Shown here: positions 13,501 to 22,391 of the stretch, one piece after another
Layout of the letters: each line of letters opens with the position of its first letter
Position numbering within the stretch: position 1 is the stretch's first letter
Source: Combretum micranthum
Lineage: Eukaryota > Streptophyta > Magnoliopsida > Myrtales > Combretaceae
Reading direction: 5' to 3'
DNA: 64,000 nucleotides
Assembly: GCA_024138025.1 (NCBI GenBank)
Contig: JAMXBD010002233.1
Coordinates: 1-64,000 of the forward strand
The notes under the pieces: model-generated
Database searches by the model: none
What the model was told of the DNA's origin: nothing
Seen by the model: only the letters and a program-made list of their open reading frames with translations
Program-made: the position numbers and the translations under genes

Positions 13501-16500
13501 CGTTCATGAGGATCCACTAGTGATTGTTGATCATTTGTTTCATCCTCTGTTTTTGCATCTCTCAACTCCTTTTTAGAAGGATACATCTCCAACCTTGCAA
13601 CTTTTAACTTGATCCAAACTCATTGGCAATAATACTAAGATTTTTTCTTGTTTATCAACAGCAATCATGTTACTCATTATAAGTTACTCTATCATTTGCT
13701 CATGGATTGCCAAGTAAGACATGATAAATAATAGCTATATCACATAAAGTCATTAGAATATTGACTTGGAAGAGTAGATACCCAAACTTGTAACATAAGT
13801 CAATTCCTTGTAATCTCTCTATCAAATATAATAAGGTTGTGGATGAGCCGTGCTTCGTAACTTTAATTTGTCCACCATATCCTTGGCTACGATATTAACT
13901 TGACTACCATGATTAATAATGACAATGCAAACCATGCCATTAACAAAGATTTTCAATTGAAATTAATTCTCTACATCTTCATCTCTAATAGGTTGATTAG
14001 CACTTACAAGAAATCGTATTCCCTTAGGCCTTTGGATAATATTCTAAATCTTCCATCTTACAAGGGTAAGAATTCAGCTATTGATAAAATAATAAATATA
14101 ATTCTCCACAATCATTGCAATGCCAAATAAAAACCTTGAATCTTGAAAAAGGCCACCAAGCCATTGATCTCTCAATACGCCTATGGTAGATTCAACAAGA
14201 TGTGAAAACGAAATCTTACCATTTTTTCGCATATCGATTCGTAGTTTTGGATTGGCATTGCAACCTCAAGCTTTGAGACTAAGATGACATGGATATGATG
14301 CTCCAATACCAAGATGATATGAATTTCATTCCATATATTAATCTATCACAAAGTTTCTCTCAATTGACCTTGTGCAATAGTGTATTTTTTGTGTTTATAA
14401 TTTTTAAGGTTACAACGAAAAACTAAAAGTATAGGATATGAACGATTTGTTTCTAGAATATGACGTACCAGGAAAAAGATTGAACTAGTTGCTTTGATCA
14501 ACTGATATGACGCGTGATTGATAAAAATAATGAAGGTTTTAATCAATTATAGAGACCAAAGATAAAAAAAGGGGAAATTTGAGAAAACACTTGACTGCAT
14601 TCAATGATTCAAAAGTGAAAGGATATCATAAACCGTAGGAAATCTTGGATGGATAATCTTAGGAGATATTTCAGGAAAGTTAGTAAAGAAATCAAAGCTA
14701 ATAATTTGTCCCTAAAATTAAGGGAATTAATTGTAATTAGCTGCCATAATCACTTGTTGACCTTTCTTATTTAGTGTAACAAAAATTGTACATATAGACT
14801 AGAATGAATTGTAAATAAAAAAGAATTACAGAATTAATAGTTTTTTTTTTCAATATCCTTTTACAACATGGTATCAGAGCCCATCTAGGGTTTCTGTGCT
14901 TCTTATTAATCCCAGTCTTAATTGCTGGTTCATTACGTTTTGCAGCCTTCATAGCCGTTTTTTTTTTTCCCCTTCTTTCTCACCTATTATTTGATCCTAT
15001 TCCATCATGGAGGAAAACTAGATTACACGAAAAACAACGGAGCTTTGGGACATCAAGGCAGCATATAGATTAAATGAGAAAAATTATCTGAAGTCGTCTC
15101 AACTAGTCTGAAATTTCTTGAAAGGAAAAGGAAAGCTAGGTCATCTACTGGAAAAAGCACTGGATAATGGAACGCCAGGATTTGAAGCGTGGGAAGAGGA
15201 GGATTCAATGGTCATGTCATGGTTATGGAATTCCATGACCCTAGAAATAAGTGATATGTGTGTGTTTCTTCCTATAGCAAAGGCGATTTGGATACCCTTC
15301 ATGAGACATATTCCAAAGCCAATGATGCAGCTCTTATATATGATATCAAAACGAAGACAACTAGAGCGAAACAGGAGACAAAATAGTGACGGAGTATGCC
15401 AATTTCTATAAAACCAGTGGCAAGAACTGGATTATTACAGGACACTTGATTATTAAGTGCAGTGAACGTGCGGTGGTCATCAAAAAGTTTATAGAAAGGG
15501 ACCAAGTTTATGATTTCTTGACTGATCTAAATTCTGAATTCGATCTTGTACGAATTCAAATTCTGGGCAGCTAGCTCAATTTCTCTTGTTGAAGCAATAT
15601 CCCTGGTTCTTGCAGGAGAGAGCTGCAGGGGCATTATGTTGAGTCGCCTTCAATTGAAAATTTTGCTCTTTAAGCTCTAAACCTCAAGGGGTTTTGTATT
15701 AGATAAAACTATTGCAAACAAGGCCAATCGGTCAAGTGTGCAAAAGGATTGTAAAGAATGCATGTATTGTAAGAAGCTGTGGCACACCAAAGAACGATGT
15801 TGGAAATTACATGGGAAGCCATCTAGCGGTGAATGGGGACAGAAAGGTGGTCAACAAAGGCAGATTCATGCGTCGGTTCAAGACCTAACTCAAGTGTTTG
15901 GAAGACTTGATATGGAGGAAATTGAGAAGACTGGAGCTATGCTGGGGACTGTTGAAAAACCAGCAATTAATAATTCTCAACCAACAAATTAGGGTATGTG
16001 TTCATTGACCCTTTCAGGTGAGGATCTAATCTCTCTTGGGTTAAATACCTTAGGTAATGAGCTTTTGAATGCATGGATCCTTGATGCTGGTGCTACGGAT
16101 CATATGACTCATATTTCAAATATATTCAAAACCTGTAACCCTTGTCATAGCAATAGAAAGATTGCTGTTGCTGATGGTTCTACAACCACAGTAACAGAAA
16201 TAGGAGAAGTCTAGGGTACTCCAAAATTGGTTCTTAAAGATGTACTTCATGTTCCTCATTTATCTACAAATTTGGTTTCCATACAAAAGCTTACCAAAGA
16301 TCTAATTGGTAGTGTTATATTTCATGATTCTTGTTGCGAATTTCAGGACTAGGGTTTGGGGAAGAAGATTGGACTTGTTAAGGAACATAATGAACTTTAT
16401 TACTTAGATATATCAAACCAACAGGAAGTTAGTGAATTTGCCATGTTCATTTTATTTTCTTTTTCCAATAAGGATGTCATCTGGTTACATCATAGGCGCC

Positions 16501-19500
16501 TAGGTCATGTGTCTTTTCCTGCGTTAATAATAATGTTTCTCTCTTTGTTTGAGGGATTTGATGTTCAGTTTTATTTGTTGTGGTATTTGTGAGAATGCGA
16601 AACACACTCATGTGCTATTTCCCATCAATAATGAAAGATCTTTTGTTCCCTTCTTTTTAATCCAGTGATATTTGGGGGCATCAACTATTCCAAACATCTC
16701 ATTATCTAAGTGGTTTGTAACGTTTATTGATGATTGCGTAAGAGTCTCTTAGATTTATTTACTCAAAAATAAGTTTGATGTGAGTAAAATTTTTCCTATC
16801 TTTCATGCAATGGTCCAAAATCAATTTGGCACCAACATAAAACACTTTTGTTTAAACAATGCTCGAGATTATTTCAATAAAATTTTGAGTTCATATATTC
16901 AAAAAGAAGGAATCTTACATGAATCATCTTGTATCATTACTCCACAACAAAATGAGGTGGCCGAAAGAAAAAACCTACATCTTTTTGAGTATGCCAGAGC
17001 CTTATTATTTCAACAAAAAATGCCAAAAACATATCAGGGAGAAGTTGTACTTACATTAGCTTAAATCATAAGTAGAATTCCTTCCAGGGTATTGGGGTTT
17101 CAAAGTCCTCTACAAAATCTATCCAAATTCTACTTCGATATTCAATCTTCCTTCAATCTCACTTCTTGGGTTTTTGGGTGTACTTCTTTTGTCCATGTTC
17201 ATAGTCATGACCATGGGAAGTTAGATCATCATGCTCTTAAGTGTCTTCGTAGGGTACTCATCTACTCAAAAGGGTTATAAATATTATCATTCATCTACGA
17301 GAAAACTCTATGTCTTAGCCGGTGTCACATTTATTGAAATAAACCCTATTTCACCACTCTTCTTTCTCAAGGGGAGTCACATACACTTGAAGATAAAGAA
17401 GATAAGGAATCAAACTTTCCACTACTGGTGTCATCTAAATCTGAAACATCACATACTCTTGAAGATAAGGAAGATAAGAAGTCAAACTTTCCACCACTAG
17501 AATAATCTAAATCTAAAACTCTAAAGTCAATTCCACAATTCGATGGATTGAAAGAAAAGAGGGAATGAGATGGTAAAATCTTTAACTAGTTCCAGTTTGG
17601 CCAAGTGTATATAAGGAGAGGAGATCCGAGGCAAGAACAGTCTTTTGAACCAAGCTTTTGAAATGAGGTAACAACGAATGATCAAATCTAAATTCTGTAC
17701 CACCAATAATCCATTCTTTTGTCAATATTGAACCACTTTGTCTCGAGCCTCTTAGCTTTGACCAGGTTTTACATCTACCTATTGCTGTAAGAAAAAAGAC
17801 TTGAGAATGCACCAAAAAACCCCTATACCCATTGTCTCACTTTGTGTCTTTTGAGAAGTTTTCCCCTAGCCATCAAAGTTTCCTTTCTACTTGAAACACA
17901 ATTTCTATTTTTTTTTTTCTAGCTCATTGTTTGAAGCATTACCAACGAAAGAATGGAGACTTGCTATGTAGGCAGAAATGGATGCAATAGAGAAGAATGA
18001 AATGTGGGAATTGGTTGATTTACCAAAGGGTAAGAAAACAGTAGGCTGTCGGTGGGTGTATGCAGTAAAATTTAAGGTAGTTAGGTCTTTAGAACGCTAC
18101 AAAGTGAGAGTAGTTGTGAAAGGATGCACCCAGACATATGGAGTATGCTATCAAGAAACATTTGCTCTGGTAGCAAAGATGAATACAGTGAGGATTTTGT
18201 TGCCCTTGGCTGTTAATTTTGATTGGGAATTGCAGCAGTACAATGTGACAAATGCCTTCTCCACGGAGAATTAGAAGAGGAGATTTATATGGCATTCCAC
18301 GGGGATTTAGTGGAGTTGAAAAAAACAAGGTTTGTAGATTGAAAAAAGGCATTATATGGGTTGAAACAATCCCACATGCTTGATTTGGGCAGTTTGCCAA
18401 GGTGATGATAGCTGGTGATTACAAACAAAGTCAAGGAAAGCACACACTTTTCATTAAGCATTCAATCTCAGAGGGAGTCACTGTTTTGTGTGTGTGTATG
18501 TAGATGACATTATTTTGACTTGAAACGATGAAGTAGAGAAAGAGGCCTTGAAGAGATGTCTAAGGAATTTGGAATAAAAGATTTAGGAAGATTGAATTAT
18601 TTCCTTGGAATTGAGGTGGCTCGATCAACGTGAGGAATTTTTATTTCTTAAAAGAAGTATGTTACGGATCTGCTCAAGGAAATAGGCATGAGGCTAGCAA
18701 ACTGGTTGGAACTCCCATTGAACAAAATCACAAATTAAGTGAGGCTCATGGGGATAAGGTGGTTCTGGGTTGATAGAAGGATGGGTTGTTGGTGGTGTAG
18801 AATTCATATTTGATTCATTCATTGTTACCTCATTTTTAGAGCTTGGTTTAGAAGATCGTTCTTACCTCGGATCTCTTCTCCTTGTATACACTTGGTCAAA
18901 CCGGAACCGGTCAAAGATCTTACCATCTCCTTCTCTTTTTTCTTTCAATCCATCAGATTGTGAAATTGACTTTTGAGTTTTAGATTTAGATGACTCCAGT
19001 GGTGGAAAGTTTAGAGATGTACTAAAACTTGTTAGGAAACTCATCTGTCTTTCACATACTAGGCTAGATATAGCCTACTTAGTCAATGTTATCAGTCAGT
19101 TTATGCATGATCCTAGAAAAGTTCACTTGGAGGCATTCTACCGAGTGCTTCATTACTTAAAGGCACATCTAGAGAAAGGAATTTTGTTTAGAAAGGAATC
19201 TATAATTGATATGGCAGTTTATACAATGCGGATTTTGCAAGTTCTCTAGTTGACGGGCAATTAACTTCGGCTATTGTACCTTTCTTGGGAAAGCTTGATA
19301 TCCTGAAGAAGTAAGAAATAGTGTGTGGTAGCAAGGTCAAGTGTTGAAGTATGAGTTCAAAGCTATGGTGGCAGGAGTATGTGAACTGTTGTGGGTCAAA
19401 ATTATCTTGGAGGACTTAAAGATTCAATGGAACAAACCAATGAAACTATACCGTGATAACAAATGAGCTATGAGTATAGCAATCTAGTGTAGCATGACTG

Positions 19501-20773
19501 GACGAAACACATAGAGATAAACAAACACTTTATTAAAGAGAAGCTAGATAGTGGATTGATTTTTACTCAATGTCCCAAGACTCCCAACAGGACTGCAACT
19601 TGCAGATGTGTTGACAAAGGGATTGTATAATAACGTGTTTCATGAGAATATTAGCAAGTTGGGAATGGAAGATCTATATTCACTAGCTTGAGGGGAAGTA
19701 GTAAAACTCGGATGGGTAATTTTAGGAGATATTTCAAGAAAGTTAGTGAAGGAAGTTGAGGCTAATAATTTCTCTCTAAAATTAAGGGAATTAATTGTAA
19801 TTAGCTGCCAAAATCACTTTTTGACCTTCCTTATTTACTGTAACAAAAATTGTATATATAGACTAGAATGAATTGTAAATAAAAGATAATTAAAGAATTA
19901 ATAGTTTTTTTTTTCAATATCCTTTTATAACATAAACAATGCCTAATAAATCCTTTTATATGCCACACCTAGGGTAAGGGTAAAATAGCCAATCACTAAA
20001 CTTATCAAGTAAAATAAAAAAAATAAGAAAATGGCATGAAATCACATAACAAGTGGGCAAGGTCTTGGCCAAGAGCATGGCCAATTTTGACCTTTACTTA
20101 AATGAATTCTGGACGTCACGGCCTTTTGCATGGTCATGTGCTTCAGCATGGCCTTGCATGGGTGTGTGCATGGCCTTTATAAACTTAACTTGCCTTTTCA
20201 TGCAATCTACCGTGCCCTTGGGCATGAGCATGTTCGTGGGCGTGTCTGTCCATTCGCTACATCCTTGAGCATTAAAAAAAAAAAAAACACGGGGAAGAAA
20301 TGCGGGTGTGTTCTTAGTTGTGAATCTCTCGAAAGACAATATTTCTCTTTTTTGAAAGCTCTGTTTGAGTTAGTATCATCATCCAATTTTCTATGCACAG
20401 ATTGAATGATTGCGTTCTTCTCTCGATCCTATCATTATTTTTATAAAGAAAAGGATAAATCTTGAACAAATAGATGTCTATTTGATTTATGGCTACAGCA
20501 GGCTAACATGTCATATCTGAAAACTTCATTATTAAACACCTGTCCTGTTGGAGTACATTCTCTGATGGCTGTTGTCCAGTAGCTTTTAACAAAATTTCCT
20601 ACGAAAGGTTGTCTTTTTTTCTCCTGAGAAAAGACACATTCTGTTGTATAGCAGTTGCCTAGCATTTGGAGGAGCAAAGCAGGAAGGTTATACATTACCA
20701 GGGTAAAATAATCGGCTTGATGAATTGACATCCGTTACTGGAGAGTGAGGGGGAAGGAAGGGGGTGTTGTTTT

Positions 20774-20807
<34 letters not shown>

Positions 20808-22391
20808 GGGGGTGTGGGCGGGGTGTTGGGGGGTGGCGGAAGAGGAGTGGTTGTACTGGCGCCTGTTGATCACGTGCATTGGCCTCCTGGCACTATGTTG
20901 CCAAATTTTAGTGTCTATACAATCTAATCTTACCCATGGTCGTTAAACCACATTTAATAATGCACCAATGTATCATGTAATTATACAGCACATCCATAAA
21001 TCTACAGCTCGTGTCATGTTTGGGGTATTCAGTAGCACACTAGGTAGAACAAGGAACTTACTATTGTCCTTTCTTTTCTCCTTTTGTTTCTTGCTTCCTC
21101 ATCTGAACCCCGTGGTTGGTTGGCTTCATTGAGAAATGACGATTAATAATTGCATCCTTAGAAGGATGCAGATCCTATGGAAATTGAAATCTTTCCCCTT
21201 ACTGTGTTGGGCATTGGTCCTTCTTTTACCACTGTTGTATATTTCATTATTAAGAAGAGAATTATAAGTAACAAGCAAACTTTAATCACCTGCACTTTTA
21301 AGTTGGTTCGTCTGCGTTTCCACTTAAATATGTTTACTTATGTAAGAGGCTATTGAATCTGGTTTGTAACGTGTGTGTGTCTGTGTTTATTTTTACGCCT
21401 GTTTTATGTTGTTAGACTTAAATGCCTTAGTTAATGCTTGAGCAAATTTCTATCCTTGTGTTAGATCAAAAGAACAAAATGGAGAAGCAAGTCAATATTG
21501 AGACAGATGCAAAGGAGGCTAATAGTAGCATTGATGATGAATCCTGTTCAGATGATGATGACTCCAGCAGTAGACGTCCCATGTCTCCTGGAACTTTAGC
21601 ATTAATGTGTAATGAAGATGATACAGTGCTCATCGCTGGTGATTCCCCAGGGAGATTGATGAATCTCAATTGCAATTCATCTTCTCAGATGCCTAATGGA
21701 CATGTGGAAGAGGCCTACGTAGAGCAGGAAAAAGTTGTTCTACTGACATTGCAAAACTATCTCAATAAATTGATCACCATAGGAGAAATGAAAGGTACAC
21801 CTAGGTCAAAATTTCCTGCCTTGCCAAGCTGATTCATGAATTTATGCTGTAATCATCTTTTTATAAATTGCATTTCAATTGACAACAAATACATTTTAAT
21901 ACCTATATTGAAGAATGTTACTGTTTGATAGTTTTTGCCATTGGGATTTAGCTTTTGCAATATTGGTATACTGTGTTTTTCACTTAAAAACCCATTCGGA
22001 GTAGGTTGGTCTTAGACATTTTCCTTTTGGGATGATGAGCTTTGACACAGAAGTTTGGTCCTGATTGGAATACTGATGAAGAGATTTCTACATCTAACTT
22101 ACATTATTTGGGTTATTATAAGGTCCTGACAGCAGTAGTAGTTACTCTGTCACAGGAACAAAGTGTTCATCTCTAGCTCAGGCAGAATCAGGAGATATAG
22201 GTGATCTGGTTGACAGGGGCACTCGAGAAGGCTGGATTGCTGCTGGAAACCACCAGGGTACTAGGGACAATGGTGTTGCTAAAACTTGTTACTTACCAGC
22301 TAGGGCATCTCGGATGGATATGGGAGCAGTTGCTGCTTCCAATGGCAATCTCTTAAGAACTCAATCCATTTCTGAAAAAGGGTTAACATAA
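1458..22391 (+). CDS. TCX5/6-like: CPP-family CXC protein, TCX5/TCX6 (LIN54)-like, 3' part of gene
   Basis: Joined exons are 1458-1565, 9081-9258, 9945-10301, 11207-11307, 11386-11480, 21465-21794 and 22123-22391. All junctions are GT-AG, phases agree, and the joined frame gives 478 residues plus TAA. The product has two CXC modules: the first starts [17 protein letters not shown] and the second [21 protein letters not shown], joined by the conserved [10 protein letters not shown] linker. The family binds CHR-like TTYRAA/TTTGAA DNA through these cysteine clusters. TCX5/TCX6 are the plant LIN54 subunits of the DREAM complex and repress cell-cycle and DNA-methylation genes. The later [13 protein letters not shown] block and acidic serine stretch also match that subgroup. 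The N-terminus is missing because the first visible exon begins in phase 2. Introns of 7.5 and 10.0 kb are filled by retrotransposons, yet no coding exon is damaged. The paralogue assignment (TCX5 versus TCX6 or another CPP member) is inferred. Confidence 0.93.
1566..3314 (+). other. Intron sequence before the copia insertion
   Basis: AT-rich intron DNA with no sustained open frame or repeat boundary that I can identify. The GTGAGT donor is at its left end. Nothing further is recognised up to the LTR at 3315. Confidence 0.6.
3315..3483 (+). repeat. 5' LTR of copia 1
   Basis: Begins TGTTTAGGATAAG and ends TTTGACA, directly before the primer site. It is 169 bp, short for a copia LTR. The matching copy is at 8317-8486. 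Confidence 0.92.
3484..3495 (+). other. Primer binding site of copia 1
   Basis: TGGTATCAGAGC, complementary to the 3' end of initiator methionine tRNA, lies immediately after the LTR end CA. This is the usual minus-strand priming site of plant copia elements. Confidence 0.93.
3767..4018 (+). repeat. Two-copy ~125-bp tandem repeat in copia 1 leader
   Basis: Unit 1 is about 3767-3896 and unit 2 about 3897-4018. Each starts TGTGCGGTGGTCGA and contains TTCTGGTGGTTCTCGTTTCT. It is GT-rich, lies between the primer site and gag, and leaves open frames on both strands that are low-complexity by-products. Confidence 0.8.
4340..8308 (+). pseudogene. Copia 1 gag-pol, decayed
   Basis: Gag would start at ATG 4340 ([19 protein letters not shown]) but stops within about 30 codons. 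Landmarks then appear in changing frames. A gag helical domain lies at 4560-4900. Two CCHC knuckles lie at about 5020-5115 (CFSCKGFG... and [14 protein letters not shown]). The protease block WIVDSGA is near 5295, the GAG-pre-integrase HKKLGHP near 5670, and the integrase [15 protein letters not shown] at about 5910-5955. RT runs from about 6880 to 7500 ([36 protein letters not shown]) and RNase H from 7830 to the TGA at 8306-8308. Multiple stops and frameshifts break it. The family is well known; the inability to make an intact polyprotein is seen directly. Confidence 0.9.
8317..8486 (+). repeat. 3' LTR of copia 1
   Basis: Same sequence as 3315-3483 with about six substitutions and one extra A. 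It begins TGTTTAGGATAAG eight bases after the RNase H stop and ends TTTGACA. Confidence 0.92.
8487..8872. repeat. Possible TIR/foldback repeat next to copia 1
   Basis: The left edge reads AGAGTTGTAAATGA and the right edge, reverse complemented, AGGGCTGCAAACAA. These imperfect terminal inverted repeats resemble those of hAT-like MITEs. The interior holds several GAGTTGAGC / GAGCTCGAAC type words. The call is tentative because no target duplication is clear and the left edge abuts an LTR. Confidence 0.4.
9081..9258 (+). CDS. CXC gene exon: rest of first CXC module and linker
   Basis: Acceptor TCAATCAG ends at 9080 and donor GTATGT starts at 9259. It encodes [19 protein letters not shown] and the family linker through [18 protein letters not shown]. 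It ends on a codon boundary. Confidence 0.93.
9259..9944 (+). other. Intron with CT microsatellite
   Basis: A 686-bp phase-0 intron. It carries a CT-dinucleotide run at about 9572-9595 and otherwise AT-rich sequence. No other feature is seen. Confidence 0.8.
9945..10301 (+). CDS. CXC gene exon: second CXC module
   Basis: Acceptor AATTGTTAG ends at 9944 and donor GTTGGT starts at 10302. It is exactly 119 codons. It encodes the second cysteine cluster ([18 protein letters not shown], then [18 protein letters not shown]) followed by the plant-conserved ERQALFHG and [18 protein letters not shown] stretch. Confidence 0.95.
10302..11206 (+). other. AT-rich intron
   Basis: A 905-bp phase-0 intron with A-runs near 10500 and an alternating TA/CA stretch near 11012-11043. 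No mobile element is recognised. Confidence 0.7.
11207..11307 (+). CDS. CXC gene exon
   Basis: Acceptor CTAACAG ends at 11206 and donor GTATTG starts at 11308. It encodes a Ser/Ala-rich linker ending SKIAYR, which matches the conserved SKFxYRSLLADIIQP region of plant TCX5/6 proteins once joined to the next exon. Confidence 0.9.
11386..11480 (+). CDS. CXC gene exon
   Basis: Acceptor TTGCTCTAG ends at 11385 and donor GTATTT starts at 11481. The exon encodes [16 protein letters not shown] and TEAAKKIA. Its last base G joins AT at 21465-21466 to make Asp, giving AAKKIADQKN, as in the AAKTxAEQKN stretch of relatives. The upstream intron is only 78 bp. Confidence 0.9.
11793..11831 (+). repeat. G-tract, quadruplex-capable
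   Basis: Runs of three to ten guanines separated by single A or T bases, on the coding strand of the CXC gene intron. Run length may be unreliable in the assembly. Confidence 0.85.
11904..12681 (-). repeat. Left LTR copy of intronic gypsy element
   Basis: Uninterrupted copy, about 778 bp. It starts TGATATGGG and ends CTGTAATCA. It preserves the CCTAAACAATGCC target sequence that is split by copia 2 in the other copy. Confidence 0.75.
12682..14299 (-). pseudogene. Gypsy gag/protease remnant
   Basis: Read on the minus strand. A protease-like start [18 protein letters not shown] lies at about 13870-13925, followed by HPQPY near 13832-13846. This resembles the (D/N)xGS...N(V/I)V..xxVxKL...HPxPY pattern of plant gypsy proteases, with Asp replaced by Asn. 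Stops are frequent. A short minus-strand frame at 12871-13185 shows no known domain. No reverse transcriptase or integrase block was found, so the body is largely deleted. Confidence 0.6.
14315..14633 (-). repeat. Right gypsy LTR, first part
   Basis: Matches 11904 onwards and stops at the TAAAC target duplication (14629-14633) of copia 2. It continues at 19933. Confidence 0.78.
14634..14868 (+). repeat. 5' LTR of copia 2
   Basis: Starts CGTAGGAAATCTTGGATGG (canonical TG now CG) and ends TTTTACAACA directly before the primer site. Confidence 0.88.
14869..14880 (+). other. Primer binding site of copia 2
   Basis: TGGTATCAGAGC, an exact match to the initiator methionine tRNA 3' end complement. 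Confidence 0.93.
17371..17519 (+). repeat. Two-copy ~75-bp tandem repeat in copia 2 linker
   Basis: Both copies contain CTTGAAGATAA.GAAGATAAG and TCAAACTTTCCAC. It lies in the non-conserved stretch between integrase and RT. Confidence 0.75.
17483..17727 (+). repeat. Source arm of inverted duplication in copia 2
   Basis: Direct-orientation copy, from TCAAACTTTCCACCACTAG to CCATTCTTTTGTCAA. Its reverse complement appears at 18768-19014. Confidence 0.9.
18768..19014 (-). repeat. Inverted copy of linker inside copia 2 RT region
   Basis: Reverse complement of 17483-17727 with scattered substitutions. It breaks the RT frame between the VVLG stretch and the [12 protein letters not shown] block. 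Confidence 0.9.
19697..19932 (+). repeat. 3' LTR of copia 2
   Basis: Starts AGTAGTAAAACTCGG and ends TTTTATAACA, followed by target duplication TAAAC. Confidence 0.88.
19933..20434 (-). repeat. Right gypsy LTR, second part
   Basis: Continues the match to the left copy from TAAACAATGCCTAATAAATCC to CGATCCTATCA. It contains CCCTTGGGCA.GAGCATG words also present near 12480. Confidence 0.78.
20435..21464 (+). other. Intron end with long G-run
   Basis: Unassigned intron sequence up to the TTAG acceptor. It holds a run of about 30 guanines at 20777-20806 followed by a G-rich tail to about 20845. Open frames over it (poly-Gly or poly-Pro) are artefacts of the run. Confidence 0.7.
21465..21794 (+). 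CDS. CXC gene exon: acidic/Ser stretch and [10 protein letters not shown] block
   Basis: Acceptor TGTTAG ends at 21464 and donor GTACAC starts at 21795. It encodes DQKNKMEKQ, an acidic serine run ([13 protein letters not shown]), [17 protein letters not shown], and a C-terminal helix [18 protein letters not shown] typical of plant TCX5/6 relatives. It ends in phase 1. Confidence 0.93.
22123..22391 (+). CDS. CXC gene terminal exon
   Basis: Acceptor TTATAAG ends at 22122 and the stop TAA is at 22389-22391. The peptide includes [13 protein letters not shown], comparable to the KCSSLAR motif near the C-terminus of relatives, then a variable Gly/Asn/Ala-rich tail. The first two bases complete the Gly codon begun in the previous exon. 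Confidence 0.9.

Larger units (their letters stand above)
15007..19691 (+). pseudogene. Copia 2 gag-pol, decayed, with inverted segment
   Basis: Gag starts near ATG 15007; [19 protein letters not shown] at about 15114-15170 and [16 protein letters not shown] are typical plant copia gag. A zinc-knuckle-like [20 protein letters not shown] lies at about 15759-15818. The protease [13 protein letters not shown] is near 16075-16113, the GAG-pre-integrase [13 protein letters not shown] near 16490-16530, and integrase [12 protein letters not shown] near 16938-16973. RT is at 17960-18640 ([11 protein letters not shown]; the YVDDIIL block near 18499-18519) and RNase H extends to the TGA at 19689-19691. 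Segment 18768-19014 is a backwards copy of the integrase-RT linker (17483-17727) and interrupts the RT before [18 protein letters not shown]. Numerous stops are also seen. Confidence 0.88.
14634..19932 (+). mobile_element. Ty1/copia retrotransposon 2, full length, nested in gypsy LTR
   Basis: The LTRs are 14634-14868 and 19697-19932, about 235 bp each. The primer site TGGTATCAGAGC is at 14869-14880 and a purine tract AGGGGAAG lies before the 3' LTR. The element is flanked by the exact 5-bp duplication TAAAC (14629-14633 and 19933-19937), and the uninterrupted TAAAC site is present in the left gypsy LTR copy. The LTRs differ by roughly a tenth by eye, and both have lost the first T of the canonical TG. 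The pol gene is full of stops and carries an inverted internal duplication, so it is dead. Confidence 0.93.
11889..20434 (-). mobile_element. Decayed Ty3/gypsy element, minus strand, split by copia 2
   Basis: Two direct copies of a ~780-bp LTR (11904-12681, and 14315-14633 continued at 19933-20434) begin TGATATG. They end TAATCA in the left copy and TATCA in the right copy, so the ends are inverted TGAT/ATCA. A reverse-oriented tRNA-iMet primer site (GCTCCAATACCA at 14300-14311) abuts the right copy, so the element reads leftward. The 1.6-kb interior retains only a gypsy gag/protease remnant and no RT is recognised. Both LTR copies have a primer-site match on their left side, so this is not a simple two-LTR element. 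See the findings. Confidence 0.75.
11481..21464 (+). other. 10-kb intron with nested retrotransposons
   Basis: A phase-1 intron running from GTATTT to TTAG. It contains a decayed minus-strand gypsy element (11889-20434) split by copia 2 (14634-19932). Long G-tracts lie near both ends, on the sense strand. About 1 kb of unassigned sequence lies before the final acceptor. Confidence 0.88.

Noticed and set aside
20688..20946. Poly-Gly/poly-Pro open frames
   Set aside because: Created by the G homopolymer; no coding signal on either side.
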